Positions 36,348 to 45,823 of a DNA stretch of 64,000 bases are shown in pieces. Positions within the stretch are counted from its first letter, which is position 1. The number at the start of each line of letters is the position of its first letter. Under the pieces are notes generated by a model that made no database searches, was not told the origin of the DNA, and saw nothing but the letters and a program-made list of their open reading frames with translations. Origin of the DNA: CAZQQN01 sp964549595 (GTDB lineage: Bacteria; Bacteroidota; Bacteroidia; CAILMK01; CAYYUA01); the NCBI GenBank assembly GCA_964549595.1, contig CAZJWK010000003.1, forward strand, positions 9,563 through 73,562. Direction: 5' to 3'. A program made the position numbers and the translations under genes.

Positions 36348-37655
36348 CTAATCATCCACTATTCCAGAATTAAGGCGTTCTAAACCGACAAGTTTGTAGG
36401 TATTCAGAAACGGGGAGCGAAAGTAGACAAAAATGGTGTAATCATTTTCTGTCTCATAATGGCTTCCTTCAATTTTACGGGCATTGATATTTTCCCCATA
36501 ATTTGAGGCCACGACATACTTATAGTCGTAATAACCTTGTTTAAGCAAAACCGATTGATGATAAACCTTTTGCTCAGGATAAAATTTCATTTGAAATTTA
36601 TCCCTGACCATCCAATCCGATAACCCGCCAAAAACGAAAATACCCTGGTTTTCTTCCAAAGCCAGGTTTGCTTTCAAATAAAAATTAACGGAAACATAAT
36701 CGGCCTGGAGTTGTGGTTTTTGACCACTTTTAGAATGGATAATGCGGCTACCATTCAGGTCATCGTGGGTAGTATGGGATTTAAAGGAGCGGTCTTCATC
36801 CTTCAAAAGGTGTGCTTGGTAAAAGGAATCTAATTTAAGGGTTTTGACACCCCTTCTGGCTTGCTTTAAAGAAGTAATGTCAAACGTTCTGAATTCATTA
36901 CCCGCATTGAATAAATTTTTCTCGTCATAATCATAAATCAATTTTTTCCCCTGCACATAACTGGGTTTTAGGCCTACAATGGCATTATCCCATCTTTCAT
37001 TTTGCCTAATGACAACCAAAAATTCCCGGAGAGGATTGGATACTTTTGACAAATTCTGGTAATTAATCTGAAAATCCACCTCATGCTTATAATCCCTGTA
37101 TCGAACAAAGGTGGCCCTTTTCACTTCGCCTTCCGTGGAGACCTTATTTTCCACGACAAAAAAGCGCCTTGTAAGAATCAGGTTTTCCTTATTGCCACTT
37201 TTGTACACCTTAAGAATGTAATTACCGGGTATTTTGGGCTTCATATTCCGGGTAGGAAAGGTGAACCAGTAATGAACGTAATCGTGGTAGGTATTAAAAG
37301 AATGGTCATAGTTATTGATGAAACCACTGTTGATGCCATCAATATATTGGCTGGTACTTAAATCACTTGCCCGCCAATCCGGAGTACAGTGCTGAATTGT
37401 AAACTTGTAATCCGCTACTTTGTGGCTGAGCTTGTCAAAAGATAATTTCAGTTTTGTACTGCCACCAAGTTTTAACACAGGGGTTGAATTCTCAACCCCG
37501 TTTTTTTTAAAAATTACGGTTTTAATGCCTTTCTGGTAAACTTCATTTCGCCAAATGCGAGAATCATCCGGATCCTCAGCCAACAACAACGCTGGTATCT
37601 GAAGCAAACAAAACAGGGGTAATAAATAATGTTGGTACAATGGAATCCCGTTCAA
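36348..37655 (-). CDS. Type IX secretion system plug protein (DUF5103)
   Basis: 435 residues. A signal peptide is seen (HYLLPLFCLLQIPALLLAED), then KLSFDKLSHKVADYKFTIQHCTPDW and HYWFTFPTRNMKPKIPGNYILKVY, which are diagnostic of DUF5103, and a C-terminal Ig-like part with VFGGLSDW and YYDYKYVV. In Flavobacterium johnsoniae this protein plugs the periplasmic end of the SprA translocon. Only TTG starts are possible (37655, or 37640): the next ATG is at residue 132, and a stop lies 15 bases upstream. AAGAAGG precedes the TTG at a reasonable distance. It is the last gene of the secA-deoC-SPOR-metalloprotease series. Confidence 0.92.
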   Translation of the reverse strand: MNGIPLYQHYLLPLFCLLQIPALLLAEDPDDSRIWRNEVYQKGIKTVIFKKNGVENSTPVLKLGGSTKLKLSFDKLSHKVADYKFTIQHCTPDWRASDLSTSQYIDGINSGFINNYDHSFNTYHDYVHYWFTFPTRNMKPKIPGNYILKVYKSGNKENLILTRRFFVVENKVSTEGEVKRATFVRYRDYKHEVDFQINYQNLSKVSNPLREFLVVIRQNERWDNAIVGLKPSYVQGKKLIYDYDEKNLFNAGNEFRTFDITSLKQARRGVKTLKLDSFYQAHLLKDEDRSFKSHTTHDDLNGSRIIHSKSGQKPQLQADYVSVNFYLKANLALEENQGIFVFGGLSDWMVRDKFQMKFYPEQKVYHQSVLLKQGYYDYKYVVASNYGENINARKIEGSHYETENDYTIFVYFRSPFLNTYKLVGLERLNSGIVDD

Positions 37656-37749
37656 TTTAATTTTACCTTCTTAAGCCGCCTTAAGGTTTATTTTTAAATC
37701 AGCCTTAGGCAGGTTTTAAAACCAAACTTAAAATGCCTTTGTGTTATAT

Positions 37750-38556
37750 CTATTTACCGCCATTGGCTTTTAGATCATCCCGGCAATTCACATCCAACTC
37801 CGGGACTGACCCGCCTAACAACTTTTCAACCACATCGCCGGTTTTTACGGTCCAGTGCATCAAACAGTTGTCTTCATCACAGTGCTTACCATGTTGTTCA
37901 TCCTGATGATCCGTTTGCATCGAACTACCATTATTGACTAAACCCAGATTATGTCCCATTTCATGGTTGATCACCGCATTTTCTAATTTATGGGTGGCCG
38001 GTTCGTTTAGTCCTCCGGATAGTTCTTGTATGGTTTCTTCATATATCACCATGGATGTATTCCGGTAAGCCACTCCCAGGGTTTTGGAATTATCCGTATC
38101 ATCCTCATGCTCCCCGTTGATAAAAAGAAAATAAACCCCAATGGTATTCCCCTCATTATAAACATTCCGGTTGGCGTCTTCAATGTCAATAACTTCCTGA
38201 ACCGAATAATCATCATCCCCGCCAGGCTCGCCAATTCTGGTTTTTTTAAATTCAAAACCTTGCGGTTTGTGTAAGTATTTTTCTAAAAAGTTTTTGAAAC
38301 TATCCAATGCCCGGTCAGTGGGTTTATAGTCCTCCACATATTGAATTTCCACCTTCATTTTACTGAAATCCTTGTTGGCTAATAAAGCATTAGCAGATTC
38401 ACCTGTACCTTTTTTATTGGCTTCATGCTTGGTAGTACCGCCATTTCCACCATTATTATTCCCGCCATTATCCGGATCACTTCCATCATCTTTTTCACAG
38501 GCCACAATAATGAAGAATAACGCAAAAAAACCCAGCAATAACTTTTTGTTAACCAT
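37750..38556 (-). CDS. Putative zinc metalloprotease lipoprotein
   Basis: 268 residues from ATG 38556, where MVNKKLLLGFFALFFIIVAC gives a standard lipoprotein signal (Cys20). A frame from 38604 abuts the SPOR stop but hides the signal. After an Asp/Gly/Asn-rich linker, the C-terminal part has HEMGHNLGLVNNG, a metzincin-like HExxHxxG motif, and CLMHW, a probable Met-turn. The residue in the place of the third metzincin ligand is Asn; a later His in DHQDEQHGKHCDEDNC may replace it. A Cys pair flanks the Met-turn. It should sit on the periplasmic or outer face as a lipoprotein. Substrate unknown. Confidence 0.85.
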   Translation of the reverse strand: MVNKKLLLGFFALFFIIVACEKDDGSDPDNGGNNNGGNGGTTKHEANKKGTGESANALLANKDFSKMKVEIQYVEDYKPTDRALDSFKNFLEKYLHKPQGFEFKKTRIGEPGGDDDYSVQEVIDIEDANRNVYNEGNTIGVYFLFINGEHEDDTDNSKTLGVAYRNTSMVIYEETIQELSGGLNEPATHKLENAVINHEMGHNLGLVNNGSSMQTDHQDEQHGKHCDEDNCLMHWTVKTGDVVEKLLGGSVPELDVNCRDDLKANGGK

Positions 38557-38604
38557 ATAATCAATACTATATTTCCAATCAAACAATCTACTCACCTTAT
38601 TCAT

Positions 38605-39048
38605 TTACTTTTCCTTTAATTGCGGGTAATCAATTTTTGTGGGAACAATTAGCACCGTGGAAAATTCTTCCTTAAGCTTATAAAAAAGCTTTTGGGCTTC
38701 CATCTTATTCCTGAAATTACCCACCCGGATTTTAAAGTTGGGCTGTTCGTAAACCATATAAGCCCTTTTTCCGGGGAAATGCTTGTAAAACCTGGCCTTT
38801 ATATCCTGCGCTTTTTGCCTTTTTTTCCCAAAATAAATCTGAATGCGATAGCCTTGAAAGGTTTCATCACCTCTATTTTTCATTTTGGTATGCTTCAATA
38901 AGGCATTCAAATCTTTTGACTTCTTTATCTTTAATTGCCCTTTTTGAACCGTATCAGCCGGATTACCACAAATGGTCTTTTGGCCTTTAACCTGGATACT
39001 GCAAAAAAATATCAGAGAACCCGTCAATAACACTTTAAGTATTTGCAT
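38605..39048 (-). CDS. Exported SPOR-domain protein
   Basis: 147 residues: signal peptide (MQILKVLLTGSLIFFCSIQVKG), a short linker, and a C-terminal SPOR domain of about 75 residues (YRIQIYFGKKRQKAQDI ... NFKIRVGNFRNKMEAQKL). SPOR domains bind glycan strands stripped of stem peptides at division sites. The gene overlaps the deoC stop by 14 bases and is followed directly by the metalloprotease gene. It may direct a periplasmic partner to septal peptidoglycan; that is inference. Confidence 0.9.
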   Translation of the reverse strand: MQILKVLLTGSLIFFCSIQVKGQKTICGNPADTVQKGQLKIKKSKDLNALLKHTKMKNRGDETFQGYRIQIYFGKKRQKAQDIKARFYKHFPGKRAYMVYEQPNFKIRVGNFRNKMEAQKLFYKLKEEFSTVLIVPTKIDYPQLKEK

Positions 39049-39694
39049 GACTGATAATTTTTAAACCGGAAGAGGTTCCAAGGCGATCTGCTCCGGCCTC
39101 TATTAATTCCATCGCCTGCTGGGCTTCCTTGATTCCCCCGGAAGCTTTTATTTTAATGGATTCAGGCAAATGCTCCCGCATTAACCTGATTGCTTCCACA
39201 TTGGCATAGCCTCCATTAAAGCCGGTACAGGTTTTCACATAATCCACCTTAGCCTCTGAACAAAGTTTACAAGCTTGAATGACCTCATTTTCATCCAATA
39301 AGCCTATCTCGATAATGGTTTTTACCGTCTTATTGTAATAATGGCCATAGCCAATAATTTGCTTCATGTCTTCTTTAACGTACTCATAAGAACCCGATTT
39401 GAAAGCAGCAACATTCATTACCATATCAAGTTCATCAGCCCCATCTTCTATGGCTTTTTTGGCTTCCTCAGCCTTAATGGTGGTTTTGCCATAACCCAGC
39501 GGAAAACCAATAACCGTTACCAAATTCACCTGGCTGTTTCCCAATTGTTGACCGGCATCCTTCACAAAACAGGGCGGAATACAACAACCTGCAAAATTGT
39601 TATCCACAGATTCGCTGCATGTATCTTGGATATCCTTTTCTGTGGCCTGGGGTTTTAGTAAGGTATGGTCGATGTATTGATTAATACTACTCAC
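39035..39694 (-). CDS. deoC: Deoxyribose-phosphate aldolase
   Basis: 219 residues. The Schiff-base lysine is Lys154 (YVKTCTGF), with Lys183 (KIKASGGI) and Asp90 (ADELDMVMN) completing the active site; HTLLKP opens the barrel. It splits deoxyribose-5-phosphate into glyceraldehyde-3-phosphate and acetaldehyde. The start codon is GTG (39694), two bases after the secA stop, so translation is coupled. Its end overlaps the SPOR gene by 14 bases. Confidence 0.95.
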   Translation of the reverse strand: MSSINQYIDHTLLKPQATEKDIQDTCSESVDNNFAGCCIPPCFVKDAGQQLGNSQVNLVTVIGFPLGYGKTTIKAEEAKKAIEDGADELDMVMNVAAFKSGSYEYVKEDMKQIIGYGHYYNKTVKTIIEIGLLDENEVIQACKLCSEAKVDYVKTCTGFNGGYANVEAIRLMREHLPESIKIKASGGIKEAQQAMELIEAGADRLGTSSGLKIISHANT

Positions 39695-39696
39695 TG

Positions 39697-42600
39697 TTAT
39701 TCATTTTTACCGTGACAATGTTTGTATTTCTTTCCACTACCACAGGGACAAGGTTCGTTCCGTCCTGTTTTTTCGCCAACCCGAACAGGTTCTTGTTTGG
39801 CACCCCCTTCTGCATTGGTAGAAGTTTCTCCCTGGGGTGCTGCATCCGGATAATCGTTGGTACGGGAGGTCTGAAGTTGATCCATATCACCTTTTTTGCT
39901 TGGCGCCTCCTTGGCCTCTTTCACGTCTTCGGAATCATCGGTTACAATATCAGCTTTTGCCAGTAAAGAAAGTACATCCCGGTTCACTTTGGCCAGCATT
40001 TGCTGGAATAACTTGAAGGACTCAAACTTATAGACCAGCAAAGGATCTTTTTGTTCGTAAACGGCATTTTGAACCGACTGTTTTAGCTCGTCTATCTCCC
40101 GAAGATGCTCCTTCCAGGCATCATCTATGATAGAAAGGGTGGTCATCTTTTCAAAATCCAGGATAACCTGGCGAGCCTCCGTCTCATAAGCTTTCTTTAA
40201 ATTGGTCGTTACCTGGACCTGCTTCTCTCCATCCGAAAAGGGTGCAACAATATTTTCAATTTGCTGCCCTTTTTGCTCATAAACATCCTTAATGACTGGG
40301 TAGGCTTTTTGACGAATGCGTTCCGTTTTGCTCCGGTAAGCATCACTGATGTGCCGGTAGAGTTGTTGGGTCAGCTCTTCTTGTTTGCTATTAAGCATTT
40401 CCTCTTCAGTGAATGGGAGATCGGAAGCAAAGACCCTCAGCACCTCCATTTTCATACCCTCGTAATCAGAAAAAGGCTGGTAATTACCGATTATCTCCTC
40501 GCAAAGGTCTTCTGTCATATGGTTAAGGTCTACAGCCAGGCGATCACCATAAAGGGCATTTCGCCGCTTTTTGTAAATGACTTCACGCTGGTTATTGGTG
40601 ACATCGTCATATTCAAGAAGCCTTTTCCGTATACCAAAATTGTTTTGCTCCACCTTTTTCTGTGCCTTTTCAATGGAACCTGAAACCCATGAATGCTGGA
40701 TTACCTCACCTTCTTCCAATCCCATCCGGTCCATATACTTCGCGATCTTTTCGGAACCAAACAAACGCATGAGGTTATCTTCCAGGGAGACGAAAAACTG
40801 CGAAGACCCCGGGTCTCCCTGTCGACCTGCCCGGCCCCTAAGCTGCCTGTCAACCCGCCTGGCTTCATGCCGCTCAGTGCCAACAATGGCTAACCCACCG
40901 GCTTCTACAACACCTTCCCCCAGTTTGATATCCGTTCCCCTACCGGCCATATTGGTAGCAATAGTGATGGCTCCGGGTTGACCGGCTTCTGAGACAATTT
41001 CAGCCTCACGCTGGTGATGCTTTGCATTAAGGACATTATGCTTGAGCCCTTGCCTTTTCAACATACGGCTTAAGAGTTCGGAAACTTCCACTGAGGTAGT
41101 ACCTACCAAAACCGGACGTCCCGCATTCACCAATCGCTCAACCTCTTCTGTTACCGCATTGTACTTTTCCCGTTTGGTTTTATAAACCATGTCGTCCTTA
41201 TCTTCACGAACCACCGGCATATGGGTCGGTATAACAACCACATCAAGGCCGTAAATTTCCATGAATTCCCCGGCTTCCGTTTCAGCCGTACCCGTCATAC
41301 CGGACAATTTATGATACATCCGGAAATAATTCTGAAGCGTTACACTGGCATAGGTTTGTGTAGATGATTCGACCTGCACATTTTCCTTTGCCTCAATAGC
41401 CTGGTGTAAACCATCCGAATACCTTCTGCCTTCCAAAACCCGGCCGGTTTGTTCATCCACAATTTTAACCTTGCCCTCGGAGAGAATGTAATCCACATCC
41501 ACTTCAAAAAGGGTATAAGCTTTTAAAAGCTGATTAATGGTATGAATCCGTTCAGACTTAACGGCAAAATCCCGCATTAACTCATCTTTCTTGCGCGTTT
41601 TTTCCTCATCACTCATCTCTGCCCTTTCAATTTCCGCCATCTGCTCACCCACATTAGGCATGACGAAAAAGTCACTTTCTTCAGTCTCTTTTGAAATCAG
41701 TTCAATGCCCTTATCAGTGAGTTCTACGTTATTATTTTTCTCGTCTATGGTAAAAAACAGGTTTTCATCCACCTTGTGCATTTCCTTTCCCTGGTCTTGC
41801 ATAAAATGATTCTCCACCTTCTGAAGGAAAGCCTTCACGCCTGGTTCACTCAAGTATTTAATGAGGGCTTTGTTGCGTGGTAAGCCCCGATAAGCCCGAA
41901 GAAGCTCCATAGAGCCTTCATCGGTTTCCTTCATGTTTTCAATGGTGTTTTCTTTGATGGCTTTTTTCGCATTGGTCAAAGCCTTGTTGACATAATCTTT
42001 TTGCGCATTAATGAGCTTTTCAACCTTTGGCTTAAGTTCATAAAACTTCTCCTGATCTTTGTCGGAAGTTTCTGTAGGGCCGGAGATCACCAGTGGTGTC
42101 CGGGCATCATCAATGAGCACGGAATCTACCTCATCAATCATGGCAAAATGGTGCTTACGCTGGACAATATCCTCAGTGGAGCGAGCCATGTTATCCCGGA
42201 GGTAATCAAAGCCAAATTCATTATTGGTTCCGTAAACAATATCAGCTTGATAGGCTTTTCGGCGCCCTTCGGAATTGGCAGAAAAATGTTCAATACAATC
42301 CACTGTAATTCCCAGAAAATTGTACAAGGGCCCGTTCCATTTACTATCCCTGCGCGCCAGGAAGTCATTGACCGTTACGATGTGAACGGCATGGCCACTT
42401 AAGGCATTGAGGTAAGCCGGTAAGGTGGAAACCAAGGTTTTCCCTTCACCAGTAGCCATTTCCGCGATCTTTCCCTGGTGAAGCACAATCCCTCCTATTA
42501 ATTGGACGTCAAAATGCACCATATCCCAATTTATGGGAATACCGGCTGCATCCCATTCCGTATCATAAAGGACCTTGTCCCCTTCAATTTTGATATGTTC

Positions 42601-43041
42601 ATGTTCAGCCGCCAATTCACGGTCTAATTCATTAGCCGTAGCCTCCACTTGCTCATTTTCCTTGAAACGTCTGGCGGTTTCCTTCATCACAGCAAAAACT
42701 TCCGGGAGCAATTGTTCCAATATTTCTTCCAAGTATTTATCCCGTTCCTTCTCCAGTCGATCCAGCTCTTCGTAAATCTTTTCTTTTTCTTCAGGGTGCA
42801 TATCCGGGTTTTCATCCATTTGAGTCCGGTAATCCTTCATTTCCTTATCAATATCACCCAGGTAATCCTTTATGCGGCTTTTGAATTCATCCGTTTTTTG
42901 CCTCAGCTCATCATTGGTCAGGGATTCCAAAGCCTCAAACTGTTCGTTTATCTGATGCACAATGGGCTGTATAGCCTTTATATCCCGCTCAGATTTGCTA
43001 CCGAAAAGCTTGGCCATTATGTTCGTTATGAAATTGCTCAT
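39697..43041 (-). CDS. secA: Preprotein translocase ATPase SecA
   Basis: 1114 residues, the usual size in Bacteroidota, which carry insertions compared with E. coli (901). NBD1 has the Walker A MATGEGKTL and the DEAD-like MIDEVDSVLIDDARTPL; the preprotein cross-linking domain, NBD2 (GTSVEVSELLSR, TNMAGRGTDIKLG and RQLRGRAGRQGDPGSS) and the helical wing follow. The tail is an Ala/Glu/Lys-rich linker and the zinc motif CPCGSGKKYKHC, which binds SecB or ribosomes. It drives Sec export at the inner membrane. deoC follows after two bases. Confidence 0.97.
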   Translation of the reverse strand: MSNFITNIMAKLFGSKSERDIKAIQPIVHQINEQFEALESLTNDELRQKTDEFKSRIKDYLGDIDKEMKDYRTQMDENPDMHPEEKEKIYEELDRLEKERDKYLEEILEQLLPEVFAVMKETARRFKENEQVEATANELDRELAAEHEHIKIEGDKVLYDTEWDAAGIPINWDMVHFDVQLIGGIVLHQGKIAEMATGEGKTLVSTLPAYLNALSGHAVHIVTVNDFLARRDSKWNGPLYNFLGITVDCIEHFSANSEGRRKAYQADIVYGTNNEFGFDYLRDNMARSTEDIVQRKHHFAMIDEVDSVLIDDARTPLVISGPTETSDKDQEKFYELKPKVEKLINAQKDYVNKALTNAKKAIKENTIENMKETDEGSMELLRAYRGLPRNKALIKYLSEPGVKAFLQKVENHFMQDQGKEMHKVDENLFFTIDEKNNNVELTDKGIELISKETEESDFFVMPNVGEQMAEIERAEMSDEEKTRKKDELMRDFAVKSERIHTINQLLKAYTLFEVDVDYILSEGKVKIVDEQTGRVLEGRRYSDGLHQAIEAKENVQVESSTQTYASVTLQNYFRMYHKLSGMTGTAETEAGEFMEIYGLDVVVIPTHMPVVREDKDDMVYKTKREKYNAVTEEVERLVNAGRPVLVGTTSVEVSELLSRMLKRQGLKHNVLNAKHHQREAEIVSEAGQPGAITIATNMAGRGTDIKLGEGVVEAGGLAIVGTERHEARRVDRQLRGRAGRQGDPGSSQFFVSLEDNLMRLFGSEKIAKYMDRMGLEEGEVIQHSWVSGSIEKAQKKVEQNNFGIRKRLLEYDDVTNNQREVIYKKRRNALYGDRLAVDLNHMTEDLCEEIIGNYQPFSDYEGMKMEVLRVFASDLPFTEEEMLNSKQEELTQQLYRHISDAYRSKTERIRQKAYPVIKDVYEQKGQQIENIVAPFSDGEKQVQVTTNLKKAYETEARQVILDFEKMTTLSIIDDAWKEHLREIDELKQSVQNAVYEQKDPLLVYKFESFKLFQQMLAKVNRDVLSLLAKADIVTDDSEDVKEAKEAPSKKGDMDQLQTSRTNDYPDAAPQGETSTNAEGGAKQEPVRVGEKTGRNEPCPCGSGKKYKHCHGKNE

Positions 43042-43080
43042 TTTTGGTAATTATACTTTTGTAACCGTTTAAAACCGTTT

Positions 43081-43088
43081 CAAAAATA
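43081..43088 (-). promoter_or_regulatory. Candidate -10-like element for secA
   Basis: CAAAAATA on the plus strand, that is TATTTTTG on the minus strand, 39 bases before the secA ATG. No TTG lies within 17-23 bases upstream of it, so only half of the promoter consensus is met. A plus-strand TTG-N17-TACTTTTG (43034-43061) faces it. Confidence 0.35.
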
Positions 43089-43237
43089 ACAATGCCTAAA
43101 CGAAAGAAAGCCATTCAAAGCATTTTTCGTTATAAGCATTTCATTTCTTGCTAATTAATGAATCCAACCCCATCAATGTTCCTGAAAACGATACAAACAT
43201 TGTAACCTGCCTTTCATTAAGTCAGGGCTTGGTTTTG

Positions 43238-45778
43238 TCATTGTAGAATGATTCGCTCCAAAAAAGCATTTTCGGGAGCCTTAACCTTAAGGAAATAAGT
43301 ACCACTCGGTAAGGGTTCCATCTTAATCTGGGGCTGTCTGCTGTCGGTCAGTGAGAACTCCTTAATCTTATTGCCTTTCACGTCATAAAGGGTGCCTTTA
43401 GCCTTTTTATCCTGGTCTTCGAATGGAATCCGAATATTAAGCTTACCTGAAGTAGGATTCGGGAATACCTTAAATTGCTTAACTTCCGGTTTATTGGTTG
43501 TATCAGGGGGTTTTTCATCGTTACCTTTTTTATAATCCGGCAGGCTGGCTTCCCATATTCCCCGTCCGTGTGTATAAATGAACAAATTTTTATCGGTTCT
43601 CCTAAGCCGCAAATCATAAATGGACACATTAGGAATGGATTTTTCTTTAACCCAATGCTTGCCCTGATCGTGGGTAACATAAAGCCCGAAGTCCGTGCCT
43701 GCAATGAGAAAGGAGTCAGGTTTTTGGGGGTGAATAGCAAGGCTATTGACCGGTAAAAACGTTGGCAGATCCCCATGAATCGATTGCCACTCGGGCTCTT
43801 CCGACATGGCCTTTGTGATTCTCCAAATGCGAGGCTCATCTTCCAGATTGCTAAAGCCGCCATAAAGGATTGAAGAATCCTCAGGATGGATTTTCAAGGC
43901 TCGCAAAAAATGACCGGTAACCTCCCTGGGCACGGAACGAGTCAAATCCACCTCATCCCCTGGTTTGCTATTAAGGGGATCGGTCATTCGATAAAAAAGT
44001 GCGTTATTCCCGTGCATAAAAAGCACGGGGTTTTGGTCGCGAGAGATGGCTGTATTGTAAGAAGTTCCGAAAATTAACTGATCGGTTAAAGGTTTCCAGT
44101 CCTCTGCATGGTTGGTTGTAATCCAAACCTTTTCCTTGGTGGTAAAATAAAGTTGGTTCTCAGCGGCCGGATTGATTTCAAACGGGTTAATAAACCAAAC
44201 CTGGTCATCTATTCGCCCGTCAGAATTGCGATCCATATCCCGGTAAGCCCTCCGGAAATAAGGATTGCGGTCAGTCATGTTGGTTGTTTTGAAAATTACG
44301 CCGTTCTGTTGTGAAGCATAACCAGTGTCCGGATGGGATTGGTTTACCACGCAATATGCCCCATCACCCCCAAGATAACTTCTGAACTTTCTATTGGCAG
44401 TATTCTCCCAATCAAAACCCTGAGTCCCATTATCCTGGGTTCCTCCTATGACTTTATTGGTATCCGGGAAATAATGGCCAGTGTAGAATTGACTTACCCT
44501 GTAACCTTCATTGAGGTTTATTGGGTTTTCGTTGTTTAGGTTAGCCCATTTATAACCGTAAATCCCACCATCGTTGCCCATTAAAAAACGATCCGGGTTA
44601 TTCGGAAAATGGGTTATTTTATGAATGTCTACATGAGATTCGGCCACTTTTTTCCAGGAATTTCCGCCATCTTTAGAAAAAACAGCATCCACACATCCCG
44701 TTATGACATAATCCGGGTTATCAGGCTTTACTTCCAGGGCTAATGCATAATTGGATTGAAAGAACTCATAGTCAGGGTTATCATCAGGATTTCTTACTTG
44801 TTGCCAATTTTTACCCTTATCCGTACTTTTCCAAAGGCCTTTTAAACCATTCCCCCTTGCGTTTTTTGAAAAAACAGCATACATCACTTCAGGATTTTGC
44901 TGGCAATAAGCCATTTCTACCCTCGCAAAACTTCCGTTTGGAAAGGCATTGTTTACTTTCCTGTAAGGGGGCTTGCCATTTTCGGATTTAAAAATACCCC
45001 TGCCATAAACAGTAATAAAGACGGTAGAATCGGGTAATACTTCTACATCTGTTACGGCATTCACTCCATCAAAAACTTCAACCAATTGCTTCCCGCTGTC
45101 ACTAAACCGGAAAAAACCGCCGTTTTCAGTGGCCGCATAAAAAACACCGGCTTGGTTTGGGGCAGTTTTAATGTTCCATACGGATTGGAATGAGTCATTC
45201 AGGGTATTGGGCAAAGGTTGAAAGGAATTACCGCCATCCAGGGAGCGGAAAATTCCTTCTCCCGGCACTTCTGACGAGCTTCCGATGGCCTCACCGGTAC
45301 CATAGTAAACAACATTGGAATTTTGATGACTTTGGGCAAGGGTCATAACACTTAAATTAGAAGCCAGATCATTCTGGGGCTTCCAGGTCTTTCCCCCGTC
45401 CCGAGATTGCCACAAACCACCGGAAACGCTACCAGCAAAAATGTGCTTGGGGTCATCATGATCGATCAAAATGGCCCTTGTCCTTCCACCAAGGGAAAAG
45501 GGACCCAATTCCCTGATACCACCCAAATGGGTTGAATCGGTTCGCTTTTGAGTAATCTGTTCTTCATAATGCCAGCGATTGAGAAGCCCCGAAGGAATTT
45601 TGCCTTCATCATTGCTTTTCATGGCCATGTACTGATCATGCCAGCCAGGATTATGCCTCGGATGGTCAACTTGCTTTTCAGGTTTTTTAGCATTTTTAAA
45701 AAAATGATCTGCTGTCAACCAGGCTCCCAAAACAAATAATGAAGCCATCAGGGTCAGGAGATTGTTTATTCTAAGCAT
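43238..45778 (-). CDS. BNR/sortilin-type repeat protein with T9SS sorting domain
   Basis: 846 residues from ATG 45778 (three residues of a TTG extension are dropped). Signal-anchor-like N-terminus MLRINNLLTLMASLFVLGAWL, then repeated BNR units of the form S-x-D-x-G-x-x-W: QSRDGGKTWKPQ, RSLDGGNSFQPL, KSTDKGKNWQQV, SKDGGNSWKKV and THDQGKHWVKE. These make a multi-bladed beta-propeller as in sortilin and Asp-box proteins. The last 80 residues (FKVFPNPTSGKLNIRIP ... LPSGTYFLKVKAPENAF) are a type A T9SS sorting domain, so it is a surface or secreted protein. No glycosidase catalytic residues are apparent. Confidence 0.92.
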   Translation of the reverse strand: MLRINNLLTLMASLFVLGAWLTADHFFKNAKKPEKQVDHPRHNPGWHDQYMAMKSNDEGKIPSGLLNRWHYEEQITQKRTDSTHLGGIRELGPFSLGGRTRAILIDHDDPKHIFAGSVSGGLWQSRDGGKTWKPQNDLASNLSVMTLAQSHQNSNVVYYGTGEAIGSSSEVPGEGIFRSLDGGNSFQPLPNTLNDSFQSVWNIKTAPNQAGVFYAATENGGFFRFSDSGKQLVEVFDGVNAVTDVEVLPDSTVFITVYGRGIFKSENGKPPYRKVNNAFPNGSFARVEMAYCQQNPEVMYAVFSKNARGNGLKGLWKSTDKGKNWQQVRNPDDNPDYEFFQSNYALALEVKPDNPDYVITGCVDAVFSKDGGNSWKKVAESHVDIHKITHFPNNPDRFLMGNDGGIYGYKWANLNNENPINLNEGYRVSQFYTGHYFPDTNKVIGGTQDNGTQGFDWENTANRKFRSYLGGDGAYCVVNQSHPDTGYASQQNGVIFKTTNMTDRNPYFRRAYRDMDRNSDGRIDDQVWFINPFEINPAAENQLYFTTKEKVWITTNHAEDWKPLTDQLIFGTSYNTAISRDQNPVLFMHGNNALFYRMTDPLNSKPGDEVDLTRSVPREVTGHFLRALKIHPEDSSILYGGFSNLEDEPRIWRITKAMSEEPEWQSIHGDLPTFLPVNSLAIHPQKPDSFLIAGTDFGLYVTHDQGKHWVKEKSIPNVSIYDLRLRRTDKNLFIYTHGRGIWEASLPDYKKGNDEKPPDTTNKPEVKQFKVFPNPTSGKLNIRIPFEDQDKKAKGTLYDVKGNKIKEFSLTDSRQPQIKMEPLPSGTYFLKVKAPENAFLERIILQ

Positions 45779-45823
45779 GAAATACAAATTGCTGTAAGGA
45801 ATGTTAGCAAATGTTTGCTCTTA

